DNA from: Chryseobacterium gleum
Lineage (GTDB): Bacteria; Bacteroidota; Bacteroidia; NS11-12g; UBA955
DNA length: 34,101 nt
Reading direction: 5' to 3'
NCBI GenBank assembly: GCA_945870885.1
Contig: CAMBTR010000007.1
Coordinates: 1 to 34,101, forward strand
The number at the start of each line of letters is the position of its first letter. Position 1 is the stretch's first letter. A program made the position numbers and the translations under genes. Shown here in pieces: positions 1-6,900 of the stretch. The notes beneath the pieces are model-generated. The model ran no database searches and had not been told where the DNA came from. It saw only the letters and a list, made by a program, of their open reading frames with translations.

Positions 1-48
1 GTTGTGCCCGAAACGGATATAAACGTTTATATCCGTTTCGGGCACAAC
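1..48. repeat. 48-bp perfect palindrome at window edge
   Basis: Positions 1-24 are the exact reverse complement of 25-48, with the centre at AAACGTTT. As RNA it would fold into a hairpin of about 22 bp. It lies 18 bases past the stop codon of the minus-strand acyl-CoA dehydrogenase, so it could be that gene's terminator, but a T-tract beyond it would fall outside the window. It starts exactly at base 1, so an assembly fold-back or a repeat-caused contig break is also possible. Confidence 0.8.
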
Positions 49-66
49 CCTATAAATTCAGAAATA

Positions 67-1209
67 TTACTTCAAAATATCACGAGAAATAACCACGCGC
101 TGAACTTCGCTGGTTCCCTCATAAATCTGTGTAATCTTGGCATCACGCATCATTCGTTCTACGTGATATTCTTTCACATAGCCATAACCACCATGAATCT
201 GAACAGCCTCAACCGCCGTCTTCATCGCCACCTCAGAAGCAAATAATTTTGCCATTGAACTCGCACGATCGTAATTCATGTTTTGATCTTTCATCCAGGC
301 CGCCTTAAAACACAACAAACGCGCTGCCTCAATCTCAGTAGCCATATCAGCCAATTTAAATGCAATTGCTTGGTGGTTTTTGATTTCCGTACCAAAAGCC
401 TTGCGCTCTTTTGAATACTTCAACGACAACTCATAGGCTCCACTAGCGATACCTAATGCTTGTGCGGCAATTCCAATTCTGCCCCCACTCAATACCTTCA
501 TCGCAAACCTGAATCCAAAACCATCCTCGCCGATGCGATTTGCCTTTGGAACCTTAACATCTTGAAACATAATACTATGCGTATCGCTACCGCGAATACC
601 TAATTTGTCTTCCTTCTTTCCAACAGTTACGCCGTCCCAAGCTTTCTCTACGATAAATGCGTTGATTCCCTTGTGCTTTTTTTCGACATCCGTTTGAGCC
701 ATTACCAAATAATAACTCGCCGAATTTCCATTGGTGATCCAATTTTTTGTACCATTCATTAAGTAATAATCCCCCATATCAACCGCAGTTGTGCGCTGAC
801 TTGTAGCATCGCTACCGGCCTCTGGCTCACTCAACAAAAATGCTCCGATTTTCTGACCGCTCGCCAATTCAACCAAATATTTTATTTTTTGCTCTTCGGT
901 TCCGTACTCCTCTAAACCCCAACACACCAATGAGTTGTTTACACTCATACAAACACTCGCAGAAGCATCAATTTTTGAGATCTCTTCCATCGCCAAAACA
1001 TATGAAATTGCATCCATTCCGCCACCACCATATTTGGGGTCAACCATCATGCCCATAAAGCCCAATTCGCCCATTTTTTTAATTTGCTCATTGGGGAATC
1101 TTTGCTCGTTATCACGCTCAATTACGCCCGGCAATAATTCTGTTTGTGCAAAATCACGCGCCGCCTGCTGAACTGCCAAATGCTCCTCGCTTAATTCAAA
1201 ATCCATCAT
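67..1209 (-). CDS. Acyl-CoA dehydrogenase (short/medium-chain type)
   Basis: This is a 380-residue flavoprotein of normal family length. It oxidises fatty acyl-CoA to trans-2-enoyl-CoA in beta-oxidation and passes electrons to an electron transfer flavoprotein. The family signatures LLSEPEAGSDA and KNWITNG are present in the FAD-binding middle region. The C-terminal IYEGTSEVQR places the catalytic base at Glu364, as in short- and medium-chain enzymes. Two adjacent ATG codons open the frame at 1209 and 1206. A TAATTTTG promoter element sits 20 bases upstream, so the gene can be transcribed separately from iscX. Chain-length preference cannot be read from sequence; a branched-chain acyl-CoA substrate is possible. 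Confidence 0.95.
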   Translation of the reverse strand: MMDFELSEEHLAVQQAARDFAQTELLPGVIERDNEQRFPNEQIKKMGELGFMGMMVDPKYGGGGMDAISYVLAMEEISKIDASASVCMSVNNSLVCWGLEEYGTEEQKIKYLVELASGQKIGAFLLSEPEAGSDATSQRTTAVDMGDYYLMNGTKNWITNGNSASYYLVMAQTDVEKKHKGINAFIVEKAWDGVTVGKKEDKLGIRGSDTHSIMFQDVKVPKANRIGEDGFGFRFAMKVLSGGRIGIAAQALGIASGAYELSLKYSKERKAFGTEIKNHQAIAFKLADMATEIEAARLLCFKAAWMKDQNMNYDRASSMAKLFASEVAMKTAVEAVQIHGGYGYVKEYHVERMMRDAKITQIYEGTSEVQRVVISRDILK

Positions 1210-1229
1210 ATTTTTTTTATTTATAATTA

Positions 1230-1237
1230 CAAAATTA
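1230..1237 (-). promoter_or_regulatory. -7 promoter element of acyl-CoA dehydrogenase
   Basis: TAATTTTG on the minus strand matches the Bacteroidota -7 consensus TAnnTTTG. It ends 20 bases before the start codon, in the gap after iscX. No clear -33 TTTG was identified. Confidence 0.5.
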
Positions 1238-1243
1238 AACCCT

Positions 1244-1474
1244 TTACTTGTTGTCTCGCCATTCGTAAACCCATTGGGCCTGGATCATCTCTAAATGGCC
1301 TTCATTGCTATCTTCTCGAGTCCCAGCAAAATTCGGCGTCTCCAAAACCCATTCTAACAAGTCCGTAAAACGAATCCTGTAAATTTTAGCCTCGTTAAAA
1401 TCATCGCCAAATCGCTCATAAAGCTTCATGGCAATGTCCTCGTAATCTGTCCATTGAATCGGTGGTTCGTACAT
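1244..1474 (-). CDS. iscX: IscX-like Fe-S assembly protein
   Basis: This 76-residue acidic protein has the IscX/YfhJ pattern: an early WTDYEDIA motif, RFTDLLEWV in the middle and a C-terminal segment ending near WVYEW. IscX binds the cysteine desulfurase IscS and iron, and modulates Fe-S cluster assembly. It lies 11 bases downstream of the 2Fe-2S ferredoxin, the usual fdx-iscX pairing, so the two are probably cotranscribed. The rest of an isc operon (iscS, iscU, hscA, hscB) is not in this window. The assignment rests on the motif pattern and this neighbour. Confidence 0.88.
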   Translation of the reverse strand: MYEPPIQWTDYEDIAMKLYERFGDDFNEAKIYRIRFTDLLEWVLETPNFAGTREDSNEGHLEMIQAQWVYEWRDNK

Positions 1475-1485
1475 TCTCTTTCTTA

Positions 1486-1815
1486 TTAGTGTCCTATGAT
1501 TCCGCTTTGATCTGGTACAACGACAACCAAGTCGCCACCACCAGATAATCTACATTGACAGGCCAATCGGCTGTTATATTTGGGGTCCCTTGCCCGGTCC
1601 ACATACTCTTCCTCGCGGTCACTCATCTCCGGTAAAAATTCCTCACCTTGCTCAACATAAACATGACAAGTACTGCAACCACAAACACCTCCACAATTGT
1701 GATTTAGGTGAATCTCATGATCAAGCGCCACATCTAAGATAGATTCGCCCTCAAACATTTTCACCTCCATCGATGCACGATTTTTCTCTTCAAATTGAAA
1801 TGTAATCTTGGCCAT
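1486..1815 (-). CDS. fdx: 2Fe-2S ferredoxin, adrenodoxin/Isc type
   Basis: This 109-residue electron carrier has the 2Fe-2S ligand pattern C41-x5-C47-x2-C50 followed by C86, as in adrenodoxin-type ferredoxins that serve Fe-S cluster assembly. Two further cysteines (C45, C88) are not expected ligands. The open frame extends 22 codons upstream, but I take the ATG at 1815. The peptide from there (MAKITF) begins the fold directly, and a TAATTTTG promoter element ends 8 bases before it. The upstream extension overlaps the divergent nusB control region and looks non-coding. iscX follows 11 bases downstream. Confidence 0.93.
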   Translation of the reverse strand: MAKITFQFEEKNRASMEVKMFEGESILDVALDHEIHLNHNCGGVCGCSTCHVYVEQGEEFLPEMSDREEEYVDRARDPKYNSRLACQCRLSGGGDLVVVVPDQSGIIGH

Positions 1816-1823
1816 ATGAAATG

Positions 1824-1831
1824 CAAAATTA
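1824..1831 (-). promoter_or_regulatory. -7 promoter element of fdx-iscX
   Basis: TAATTTTG on the minus strand ends 8 bases before the fdx ATG. It is back to back with the nusB promoter, forming a compact divergent control region of about 90 bases. It supports the ATG at 1815 over the longer reading frame. Confidence 0.6.
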
Positions 1832-1887
1832 ATACTTCGCAACCGCATTGCTTCACCAATTTTTGGAAATAGTACGACCAATTTTTG

Positions 1888-1895
1888 TATCTTTG
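1888..1895 (+). promoter_or_regulatory. -7 promoter element of nusB
   Basis: TATCTTTG on the plus strand has a TTG at 1863-1865, 22 bases upstream, that could serve as the -33 element. It ends 12 bases before the ATG at 1908. This argues against the longer frame starting at 1848, which would begin upstream of its own promoter. Confidence 0.65.
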
Positions 1896-1907
1896 CACCC
1901 TCGTTCT

Positions 1908-2891
1908 ATGATATCAAGAAGATTGGTGCGCATCAAAGCCCTTCAGGCACTTTACTCCTATCAACAAGGAGGAAATACGGACAACGTTTCGTTGCAGAAT
2001 CTCACCCCCACGCAACAAGAACATTATCAAAACACCCTGGCTAATCTAAACGATAGCATCAATCAGAGTTACGATTTTTTCCTTTTCCTTCTCGATTTGC
2101 CGTTTCAACTTTCAACCTATTTGTTGGAAAAACAAACCATTGAAAAGTCTAAATTTTACCCCGATCAACAAAAAATTCGCGACCTGTCAATTCTAGACAG
2201 AATGCCGCTAGTCAAATACTTACATCGCGCAGTAGAAGACAATAAAAGCAAACATTTTTCTTTCGATTGGAGCGAACTCGTAGGTCAGTTCGATCAATAT
2301 TATGAATGGATGCAAGCCTGGGAATTCGTTCGTGACATTAGCATATTTGATGCCCCATCGTTCCAACAACAACAAGCATTTTTGGAAGAGTTTTACGCAA
2401 ATTTGTTTGAAACCAAAGAGTTGTTTTTCGACAATTTAAACGATTATTATTCCGGTTGGTCAGACGACGAACTTTATACTACTCGAGAAATTGAAAAAAT
2501 GATTCAAGGCGCCAAAGAGAATGGTGTTGTTCCAATTCCCGAAAAACCCACTCACAGTTCAGAGGAAATGGAAATGGCTAATCAGCTTTTTACCACCACT
2601 TGTAAAAATAGTAAAGTCTACGAATCGCAAGTCGCTGAAATTTCCGACAACTGGGACCCATCAAGGATTGCGATCATGGACCTGCTCATTATCAAGCTTA
2701 CATTGACCGAGTTTCTTCATTGCCCCACAATTCCAGTAAAAGTAACCATCAACGAATATTTGGAAATCACCAAAAATTATAGCACACCAAATAGCTCTCG
2801 ATTTGTAAATGGCGTACTCGACAAACTGCGAATTGTAATGGAATCTCAAGGGCTCATTCAAAAGAGTGGCCGCGGGCTACGCGATAAATAA
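1908..2891 (+). CDS. nusB: NusB transcription antitermination factor, enlarged form
   Basis: The predicted protein has 327 residues, over twice the roughly 140 of E. coli NusB. NusB pairs with NusE/S10 on boxA RNA to prevent premature termination in rRNA operons. The opening SRRLVRIKALQALYSYQQGG matches the first NusB helix. The C-terminal part from about residue 249 (WDPSRIAIMDLLIIKLTLTE, then the segment around NEYLEITKNY) matches the rest of the fold. Residues about 60-210 are a charged, aromatic-rich insertion, a feature known in Bacteroidota NusB proteins. The ATG at 1908 fits both the homology start and the promoter. It converges on coaE with 10 bases between the stop codons. Confidence 0.9.
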   Translation: MISRRLVRIKALQALYSYQQGGNTDNVSLQNLTPTQQEHYQNTLANLNDSINQSYDFFLFLLDLPFQLSTYLLEKQTIEKSKFYPDQQKIRDLSILDRMPLVKYLHRAVEDNKSKHFSFDWSELVGQFDQYYEWMQAWEFVRDISIFDAPSFQQQQAFLEEFYANLFETKELFFDNLNDYYSGWSDDELYTTREIEKMIQGAKENGVVPIPEKPTHSSEEMEMANQLFTTTCKNSKVYESQVAEISDNWDPSRIAIMDLLIIKLTLTEFLHCPTIPVKVTINEYLEITKNYSTPNSSRFVNGVLDKLRIVMESQGLIQKSGRGLRDK

Positions 2892-2901
2892 TCCCACAAT
2901 C

Positions 2902-3510
2902 TTAGGCTTTCGCCCTGGCCAACAAAGCCTCGTGAATCGTTAATGCCTGCGCTTCCAATGGCAGTTGGCCATCATTGTTAATGATATAATCACATCGATC
3001 CATCCATTGCTCTTGTGGCGTTTGAGACTGAACTCTCAGCATCACAGCTTCCTCGTTTCCTCCGTCACGACCCATTACCCTGGCCAATCGCAACGGCAAT
3101 GGAGCCACTACGCCTATCACCAAATCCACCGTTTTGTCGGCCCCCGATTCAAATAAAATCGCCGCCTCCTTAATCACATACGGTTTTCCCATTACCCTTT
3201 TTTGGTCGCACCATTCCTTGAAATCGGCGAATACGCGTGGATGCACCAGTTCATTTAAAGCCTCGCGCAATTTGGGGTCGCGATAAATCGCATCAGATAA
3301 AACCTGTCGCACCAATTCACCGTCGCTGTCATAAGAAGCATCGCCAAAGAGATTTAATACACCTTCCTTTAGTTCAGAATCCGTTTGATACAATCGTTTA
3401 GCCATGGCATCGGCATAATAGATATCTAACCCCAACCCCTCAAAGATTTTACAAACAGTGGTTTTGCCACTGCCAATGTTTCCGGTGACACCAATGGCCA
3501 GCAAAAGCAA
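2902..3510 (-). CDS. coaE: Dephospho-CoA kinase
   Basis: CoaE phosphorylates the 3'-hydroxyl of dephospho-CoA with ATP, the last step of coenzyme A synthesis. The 202-residue protein has the normal length. It opens with the P-loop GVTGNIGSGKTT at residues 7-18, followed by YYADAMAKRLY and the helical lid region ELVHPRVFADF. No ATG lies near the homology start. The frame uses TTG at 3510, two bases after the yajC stop (TAATCTTG), so translation is probably coupled to yajC. It is the last gene of the 5583-2902 run. Confidence 0.95.
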   Translation of the reverse strand: MLLLAIGVTGNIGSGKTTVCKIFEGLGLDIYYADAMAKRLYQTDSELKEGVLNLFGDASYDSDGELVRQVLSDAIYRDPKLREALNELVHPRVFADFKEWCDQKRVMGKPYVIKEAAILFESGADKTVDLVIGVVAPLPLRLARVMGRDGGNEEAVMLRVQSQTPQEQWMDRCDYIINNDGQLPLEAQALTIHEALLARAKA

Positions 3511-3512
3511 GA

Positions 3513-3827
3513 TTATTTTACGTCGTCCGACGTGGTTTGTGGGTATGCCGATTGAGTATATTCCATGCTAATGGCAGATTTTTCGATTTTTGCTTTGCCC
3601 TCTTCCATGTCGATCACAAAATGTGTATCCGCAATCACGCCAATCTTACCATGGACACCACCCGTAGTTACGATGCGGTCACCCTTTTTTAAGCTCTCCA
3701 TATACGTTTTGGCTTTCTTTTGCTTGCGCATTTGTGGCCAAATCATAAAAACAAAAAATACGGCCATGATGAGTAACATCATTACCATTTGCGATCCGCC
3801 ACCTGATTGTGCTTGTAGTATATTCAT
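3513..3827 (-). CDS. yajC: Preprotein translocase subunit YajC
   Basis: YajC is a small inner-membrane protein that associates with the SecDF complex. From the ATG at 3827 the protein has 104 residues: a short glycine/serine-rich periplasmic N-terminus, one membrane helix at about residues 14-32 ending in FMIWPQMRKQKK, then the cytoplasmic domain with GDRIVTTGGVHGKIG. The frame is open a further 13 codons upstream, but that part would overlap the previous gene's stop codon. The upstream lipoprotein gene ends 10 bases before this start, which indicates an operon. Confidence 0.95.
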   Translation of the reverse strand: MNILQAQSGGGSQMVMMLLIMAVFFVFMIWPQMRKQKKAKTYMESLKKGDRIVTTGGVHGKIGVIADTHFVIDMEEGKAKIEKSAISMEYTQSAYPQTTSDDVK

Positions 3828-3837
3828 ATTGATTTTT

Positions 3838-4356
3838 TTAATGTGCATGTTCATCGCTACCGCCATTCAATTCCTCTTCAGAAACAGAGCCTGCGGGTGC
3901 AATTACGTTGGCTTTAAACTTTAATACCACCTCTGTGGTTTTGCTATTTTCGAACTGAACCGTGATGCTCTTTTCGTTTAAGATACCTGCCGGTCCGCCA
4001 CGAGAAGAACTATTAAAAGTGGCCGTAACGTTTCCTGTTTTTCCCGGAGCAATCACCTCGTGTGTGTATTCCGGCGTAGTACATCCACATTGAGCCGTAA
4101 CGTTTGAAATACTTAGCGGTGCCTGACCAACATTCGTAAAAACATACGTATGCTGTACCATTTCGCCATCCTTCACATCGCCGAACATAAATGACGTGTC
4201 CTTAAATCGGACATCGCCCAATGGACCCTTATGTGTGTTTTTGGGTTGATCCGCAGTGGCAGTATTATTCTCGATATCTTCCGTCTCGAATTCGCTTTGA
4301 CCGCAAGAAAACAAAGCCAACGAAACCACCGCTATAGATAAAAATAATTTACGCAT
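3838..4356 (-). CDS. DUF1573 lipoprotein
   Basis: This is a predicted 172-residue envelope lipoprotein. Residues 1-18 form a lipoprotein signal ending in LALFSC, with Cys18 as the lipidation site. After a charged linker comes a DUF1573 immunoglobulin-like domain with FMFGDVKDGE, TNVGQAPLSISNV and CGCTTPEY. The tail is acidic and histidine-containing (DEHAH). The frame could begin at 4371, but the ATG at 4356 gives a normal signal peptide and follows TACTTTTG by three bases. DUF1573 proteins are common in Bacteroidota; their function is unknown to me. It lies between a crotonase and yajC in a same-strand run. Confidence 0.88.
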   Translation of the reverse strand: MRKLFLSIAVVSLALFSCGQSEFETEDIENNTATADQPKNTHKGPLGDVRFKDTSFMFGDVKDGEMVQHTYVFTNVGQAPLSISNVTAQCGCTTPEYTHEVIAPGKTGNVTATFNSSSRGGPAGILNEKSITVQFENSKTTEVVLKFKANVIAPAGSVSEEELNGGSDEHAH

Positions 4357-4359
4357 TTT

Positions 4360-4367
4360 CAAAAGTA
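4360..4367 (-). promoter_or_regulatory. Possible internal promoter of DUF1573 gene
   Basis: TACTTTTG on the minus strand ends 3 bases before the ATG at 4356. It lies in the short gap after the crotonase stop codon. If used, the transcript would start at or near the start codon. Confidence 0.4.
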
Positions 4368-4379
4368 ACAACTTGATAG

Positions 4380-5156
4380 TTAATCTCTAAAACTGGGTTT
4401 CCTTTTGTTTAAAAATGCATCCGTTCCCTCCTTAAAGTCTGCGGTTTCAAATGCCTCTCCAAATTCGTAGATTTCACGCTGCATCCCGTTCACATTGGGG
4501 CGGAAATAATCATTCACGCATTTTATCACCTTGTTCACCGCACTTGGGCTTTTCCCGATGATTTTCGACATCATCTTCTTGCTTTCTTCTATGAGTTCGG
4601 CTTGGTCTACCACCTTGTTTACCAAACCCAAGCTCAACGCCGTCTGGGCATCGATAGCGTCGCCGGTCAACAATAACTCCAACGCCTTTCCTTTCCCAAC
4701 CAGCTGAACCAAACGCTGAGTTCCGCCATAACCCGGAGGGACGCCCAAATTAACCTCGGGCTGACCAAACTTTGCGTTGCTACTCGCGATTCTCAAATGA
4801 CAAGCCATCGCCAATTCGCAACCACCACCCAAAGCAAAGCCATTCACCGCTGCCAAAACAACCTTAATTCCGTTTTCGATGGCATTCATCACATCGTGTC
4901 CATCCGCACTCATTCTGGTCGCCTGCTCAATATTGAAATGAACAAACTCCGAAATATCAGCGCCCGCCGCAAAAGCTTTCTCGCCCATCCCCGTCAAAAT
5001 CATCCCGTGGACCTCCGAATCGCCCTGAGCCTCGTCAACCACCTGCTTGATTTCGTTTAAAGTCTCCAAAGTAAGCGCGTTCAATTTGCTTTCGCGGTTA
5101 ATCCGAATGATTAAAATATGATCCTCAAGAGAAGTTAAAATATTATTATACGCCAT
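4380..5156 (-). CDS. Enoyl-CoA hydratase (crotonase)
   Basis: This 258-residue crotonase adds water to trans-2-enoyl-CoA, step two of beta-oxidation. The oxyanion-hole segment AFAAGADISE and the NGFALGGGCELA segment are intact. Both catalytic glutamates are present: Glu114 in GGGCELA and Glu134 in FGQPEVNLG, matching Glu144/Glu164 of the mitochondrial enzyme. Having both favours a hydratase over an isomerase-only member. It follows the B12-binding mutase subunit gene by 10 bases, suggesting a shared acyl-CoA pathway. The substrate is not determined; short-chain or amino-acid-derived enoyl-CoA is plausible. Confidence 0.93.
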   Translation of the reverse strand: MAYNNILTSLEDHILIIRINRESKLNALTLETLNEIKQVVDEAQGDSEVHGMILTGMGEKAFAAGADISEFVHFNIEQATRMSADGHDVMNAIENGIKVVLAAVNGFALGGGCELAMACHLRIASSNAKFGQPEVNLGVPPGYGGTQRLVQLVGKGKALELLLTGDAIDAQTALSLGLVNKVVDQAELIEESKKMMSKIIGKSPSAVNKVIKCVNDYFRPNVNGMQREIYEFGEAFETADFKEGTDAFLNKRKPSFRD

Positions 5157-5166
5157 GTTTCTATTC

Positions 5167-5583
5167 TTAATTGCGGTTTTCTGATGCCCAATTTTCTATG
5201 TACGATGCGATTTCTCCCATACTCGTTCCCGGAGGAAACAACTTCGCAACACCAATGCCATTCAACGCCTCAACGTCAGCATCAGGAATGATGCCTCCAC
5301 CCGTTAGCAAAACATCGTCCATGCCCTTGTCCTTTATCAAATCCAATATTCTTGGAAATACCGTGTTGTGTGCCCCCGATAAAATGCTAACACCAATGGC
5401 ATCAACATCCTCTTGAAGCGCGGTTTGAACCACCATTTCTGGGGTCTGTCGCAACCCCGTATAAATCACCTCCATCCCCGCATCCCGCAATGCCGTTGCA
5501 ATCACCTTTGCACCACGATCGTGACCGTCTAAGCCAACCTTTGCAATCAACACCCTAATTGGTCTGTTTAATTTATTACCCAT
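5167..5583 (-). CDS. Stand-alone B12-binding subunit of acyl-CoA mutase
   Basis: This 138-residue protein is only the cobalamin-binding Rossmann domain of the methylmalonyl-CoA/isobutyryl-CoA mutase family. It has the base-off B12 signature D19-x-H21-x-x-G24 in [11 protein letters not shown], with His21 as the predicted cobalt ligand, then VSILSGAH and LLTGGGIIP, which line the nucleotide tail. These small subunits work with a separately encoded catalytic TIM-barrel subunit, and none is in this window. The crotonase directly downstream fits branched-chain or propionate metabolism. A TATTTTTG element 14 bases upstream makes it the likely first gene of the run to coaE. An alternative is the small subunit of another carbon-skeleton mutase. 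Confidence 0.9.
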   Translation of the reverse strand: MGNKLNRPIRVLIAKVGLDGHDRGAKVIATALRDAGMEVIYTGLRQTPEMVVQTALQEDVDAIGVSILSGAHNTVFPRILDLIKDKGMDDVLLTGGGIIPDADVEALNGIGVAKLFPPGTSMGEIASYIENWASENRN

Positions 5584-5597
5584 GGTTTTTGATACAA

Positions 5598-5605
5598 CAA
5601 AAATA
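5598..5605 (-). promoter_or_regulatory. -7 promoter element of mutase subunit operon
   Basis: TATTTTTG on the minus strand ends 14 bases before the start at 5583. It lies in the gap after comB and is the probable promoter for the 5583-2902 gene run. Confidence 0.45.
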
Positions 5606-5610
5606 CATAT

Positions 5611-6330
5611 TCACGGCCGTTCTGTCACCAATTCTCCACCCACATAATAAACCACCTTTTTACTCGTGTCGATTTTTAGACAAACATCAAGGTCCGATTC
5701 TGCATGCATGCTCTGAAAACGCTGAACATGATTCGCATCAGACAGAAAACCAGCGACATCCGTTTTGGCTTGATTCCACAAGTGAATCGCAGCCCTAGTA
5801 GCATCGTCGGCCACCTTAGCGCCCATTTGCAACAAACTCGCCGCCATCGCACCGGCTAACAAAGTGTCTTCTAAATTAAAAAAGCCCTTCCACCCAGAAC
5901 AAAGCAAGTAAATATCACCCTCATCATTCATCAACGCATCACAAGTAACAGCGGAATTTAAAAAGGCCCCAACGCAAACAGTTTTGGCCATTTGACATAA
6001 ACTTAAGGCATGCGTGCCATTGGTAGTTGTCATAACAACCGACTTGCCACTCACTTTGTCTATCGTAAATTCTTGGGGCGAGTTACCAAAATCAAAACCC
6101 TCTACCTTAAAGCCATTTCTCTCGCCAGCCATCAAACAACCTTTTTCGCCCCACGCCCTTGCCTCGTCAAGACTTGCAACCGGAATCACCCGTTTGGCAC
6201 CATTCTCCAACATAACAACCATGCTCGTTGTAGCCCGAAGGACGTCAATTACAACTACCTGCTTTTGCACTACCGCATCGGCATACAGTGAAAATAATTC
6301 GGGTGTTAAAATCGTATAAACATTCTTCAT
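5611..6330 (-). CDS. comB: 2-phosphosulfolactate phosphatase family (ComB)
   Basis: ComB family enzymes hydrolyse 2-phosphosulfolactate to 3-sulfolactate with magnesium; the best known role is coenzyme M synthesis in methanogens. The 239-residue protein has the family hallmarks VVVIDVLRATTSM near residues 25-37, a GER-x-G segment followed by GFDFGNSPQEF, and TTTNGTHAL. I chose the ATG at 6330 because it overlaps the pth stop as ATGA and starts at the homology boundary; 14 upstream in-frame codons overlap pth. Bacteroidota do not make coenzyme M, so the physiological substrate is uncertain; sulfonate metabolism is an inference. Confidence 0.88.
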   Translation of the reverse strand: MKNVYTILTPELFSLYADAVVQKQVVVIDVLRATTSMVVMLENGAKRVIPVASLDEARAWGEKGCLMAGERNGFKVEGFDFGNSPQEFTIDKVSGKSVVMTTTNGTHALSLCQMAKTVCVGAFLNSAVTCDALMNDEGDIYLLCSGWKGFFNLEDTLLAGAMAASLLQMGAKVADDATRAAIHLWNQAKTDVAGFLSDANHVQRFQSMHAESDLDVCLKIDTSKKVVYYVGGELVTERP

Positions 6331-6887
6331 GTGTTTGTGTAATTCATCGCAAAACCCGCCCCCAAAGTGCAATACTGAAGTATGCCCTCCACGGCCCGCG
6401 GAACTGTTAAACCCAATGCTGCCATTTCTTCTTCTTTCCAGGTACCCAATACAAAGTTCACCTGTTCGCCTGTCCTAAAATCACTGCCGATTCCGAATCT
6501 CAGCCTAGAGTAATTCTGCGTACTTAGACTCGCCTGAACACTTTTTAATCCATTGTGCCCGCCATCACTGCCCTTGGTTTTGAGCCTTAATTTCGCCAGT
6601 GGCAACGCCAAATCATCCGTAACAACCAAAATATTTTCCAATTTGATCTTCTCCACCTGCATCCAGTAGGAAACCGCCTTGCCACTTAAATTCATATAGG
6701 TATTGGGCTTCAACAAAATGAGTTTTCTCCCCTTGTGCGATACCTCGCAAATCCAACCGTGCTTTACCACATTCCAACTTCCGTCAAACTTTTTGGCCAA
6801 TTGGTCTACCACGTCAAATCCAATGTTGTGACGCGTGTGTTCGTAATCCTCACCGATGTTTCCCAACCCTATGATTAAATATTTCAT
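6327..6887 (-). CDS. pth: Peptidyl-tRNA hydrolase
   Basis: Pth releases tRNA from peptidyl-tRNAs that drop off the ribosome. The 186-residue protein has the family's usual length. The active-site set is visible: Asn10 in GLGN, His20 in TRHNIGF, Asn66 in PNTYMNLSG, Asp91 in TDDLALP and Asn112 in GGHNGLKS. Its stop overlaps the comB start as ATGA, so the two are probably translationally coupled. The permease gene upstream ends 13 bases before the start, consistent with a permease-pth-comB transcript. Confidence 0.97.
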   Translation of the reverse strand: MKYLIIGLGNIGEDYEHTRHNIGFDVVDQLAKKFDGSWNVVKHGWICEVSHKGRKLILLKPNTYMNLSGKAVSYWMQVEKIKLENILVVTDDLALPLAKLRLKTKGSDGGHNGLKSVQASLSTQNYSRLRFGIGSDFRTGEQVNFVLGTWKEEEMAALGLTVPRAVEGILQYCTLGAGFAMNYTNT

Positions 6888-6900
6888 GGTTTCTCTCTGA

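Noticed and set aside
1816-1881. Longer N-terminus for ferredoxin (22 extra residues)
   Set aside because: The extension would cover the fdx promoter element and adds residues not expected in 2Fe-2S ferredoxins.
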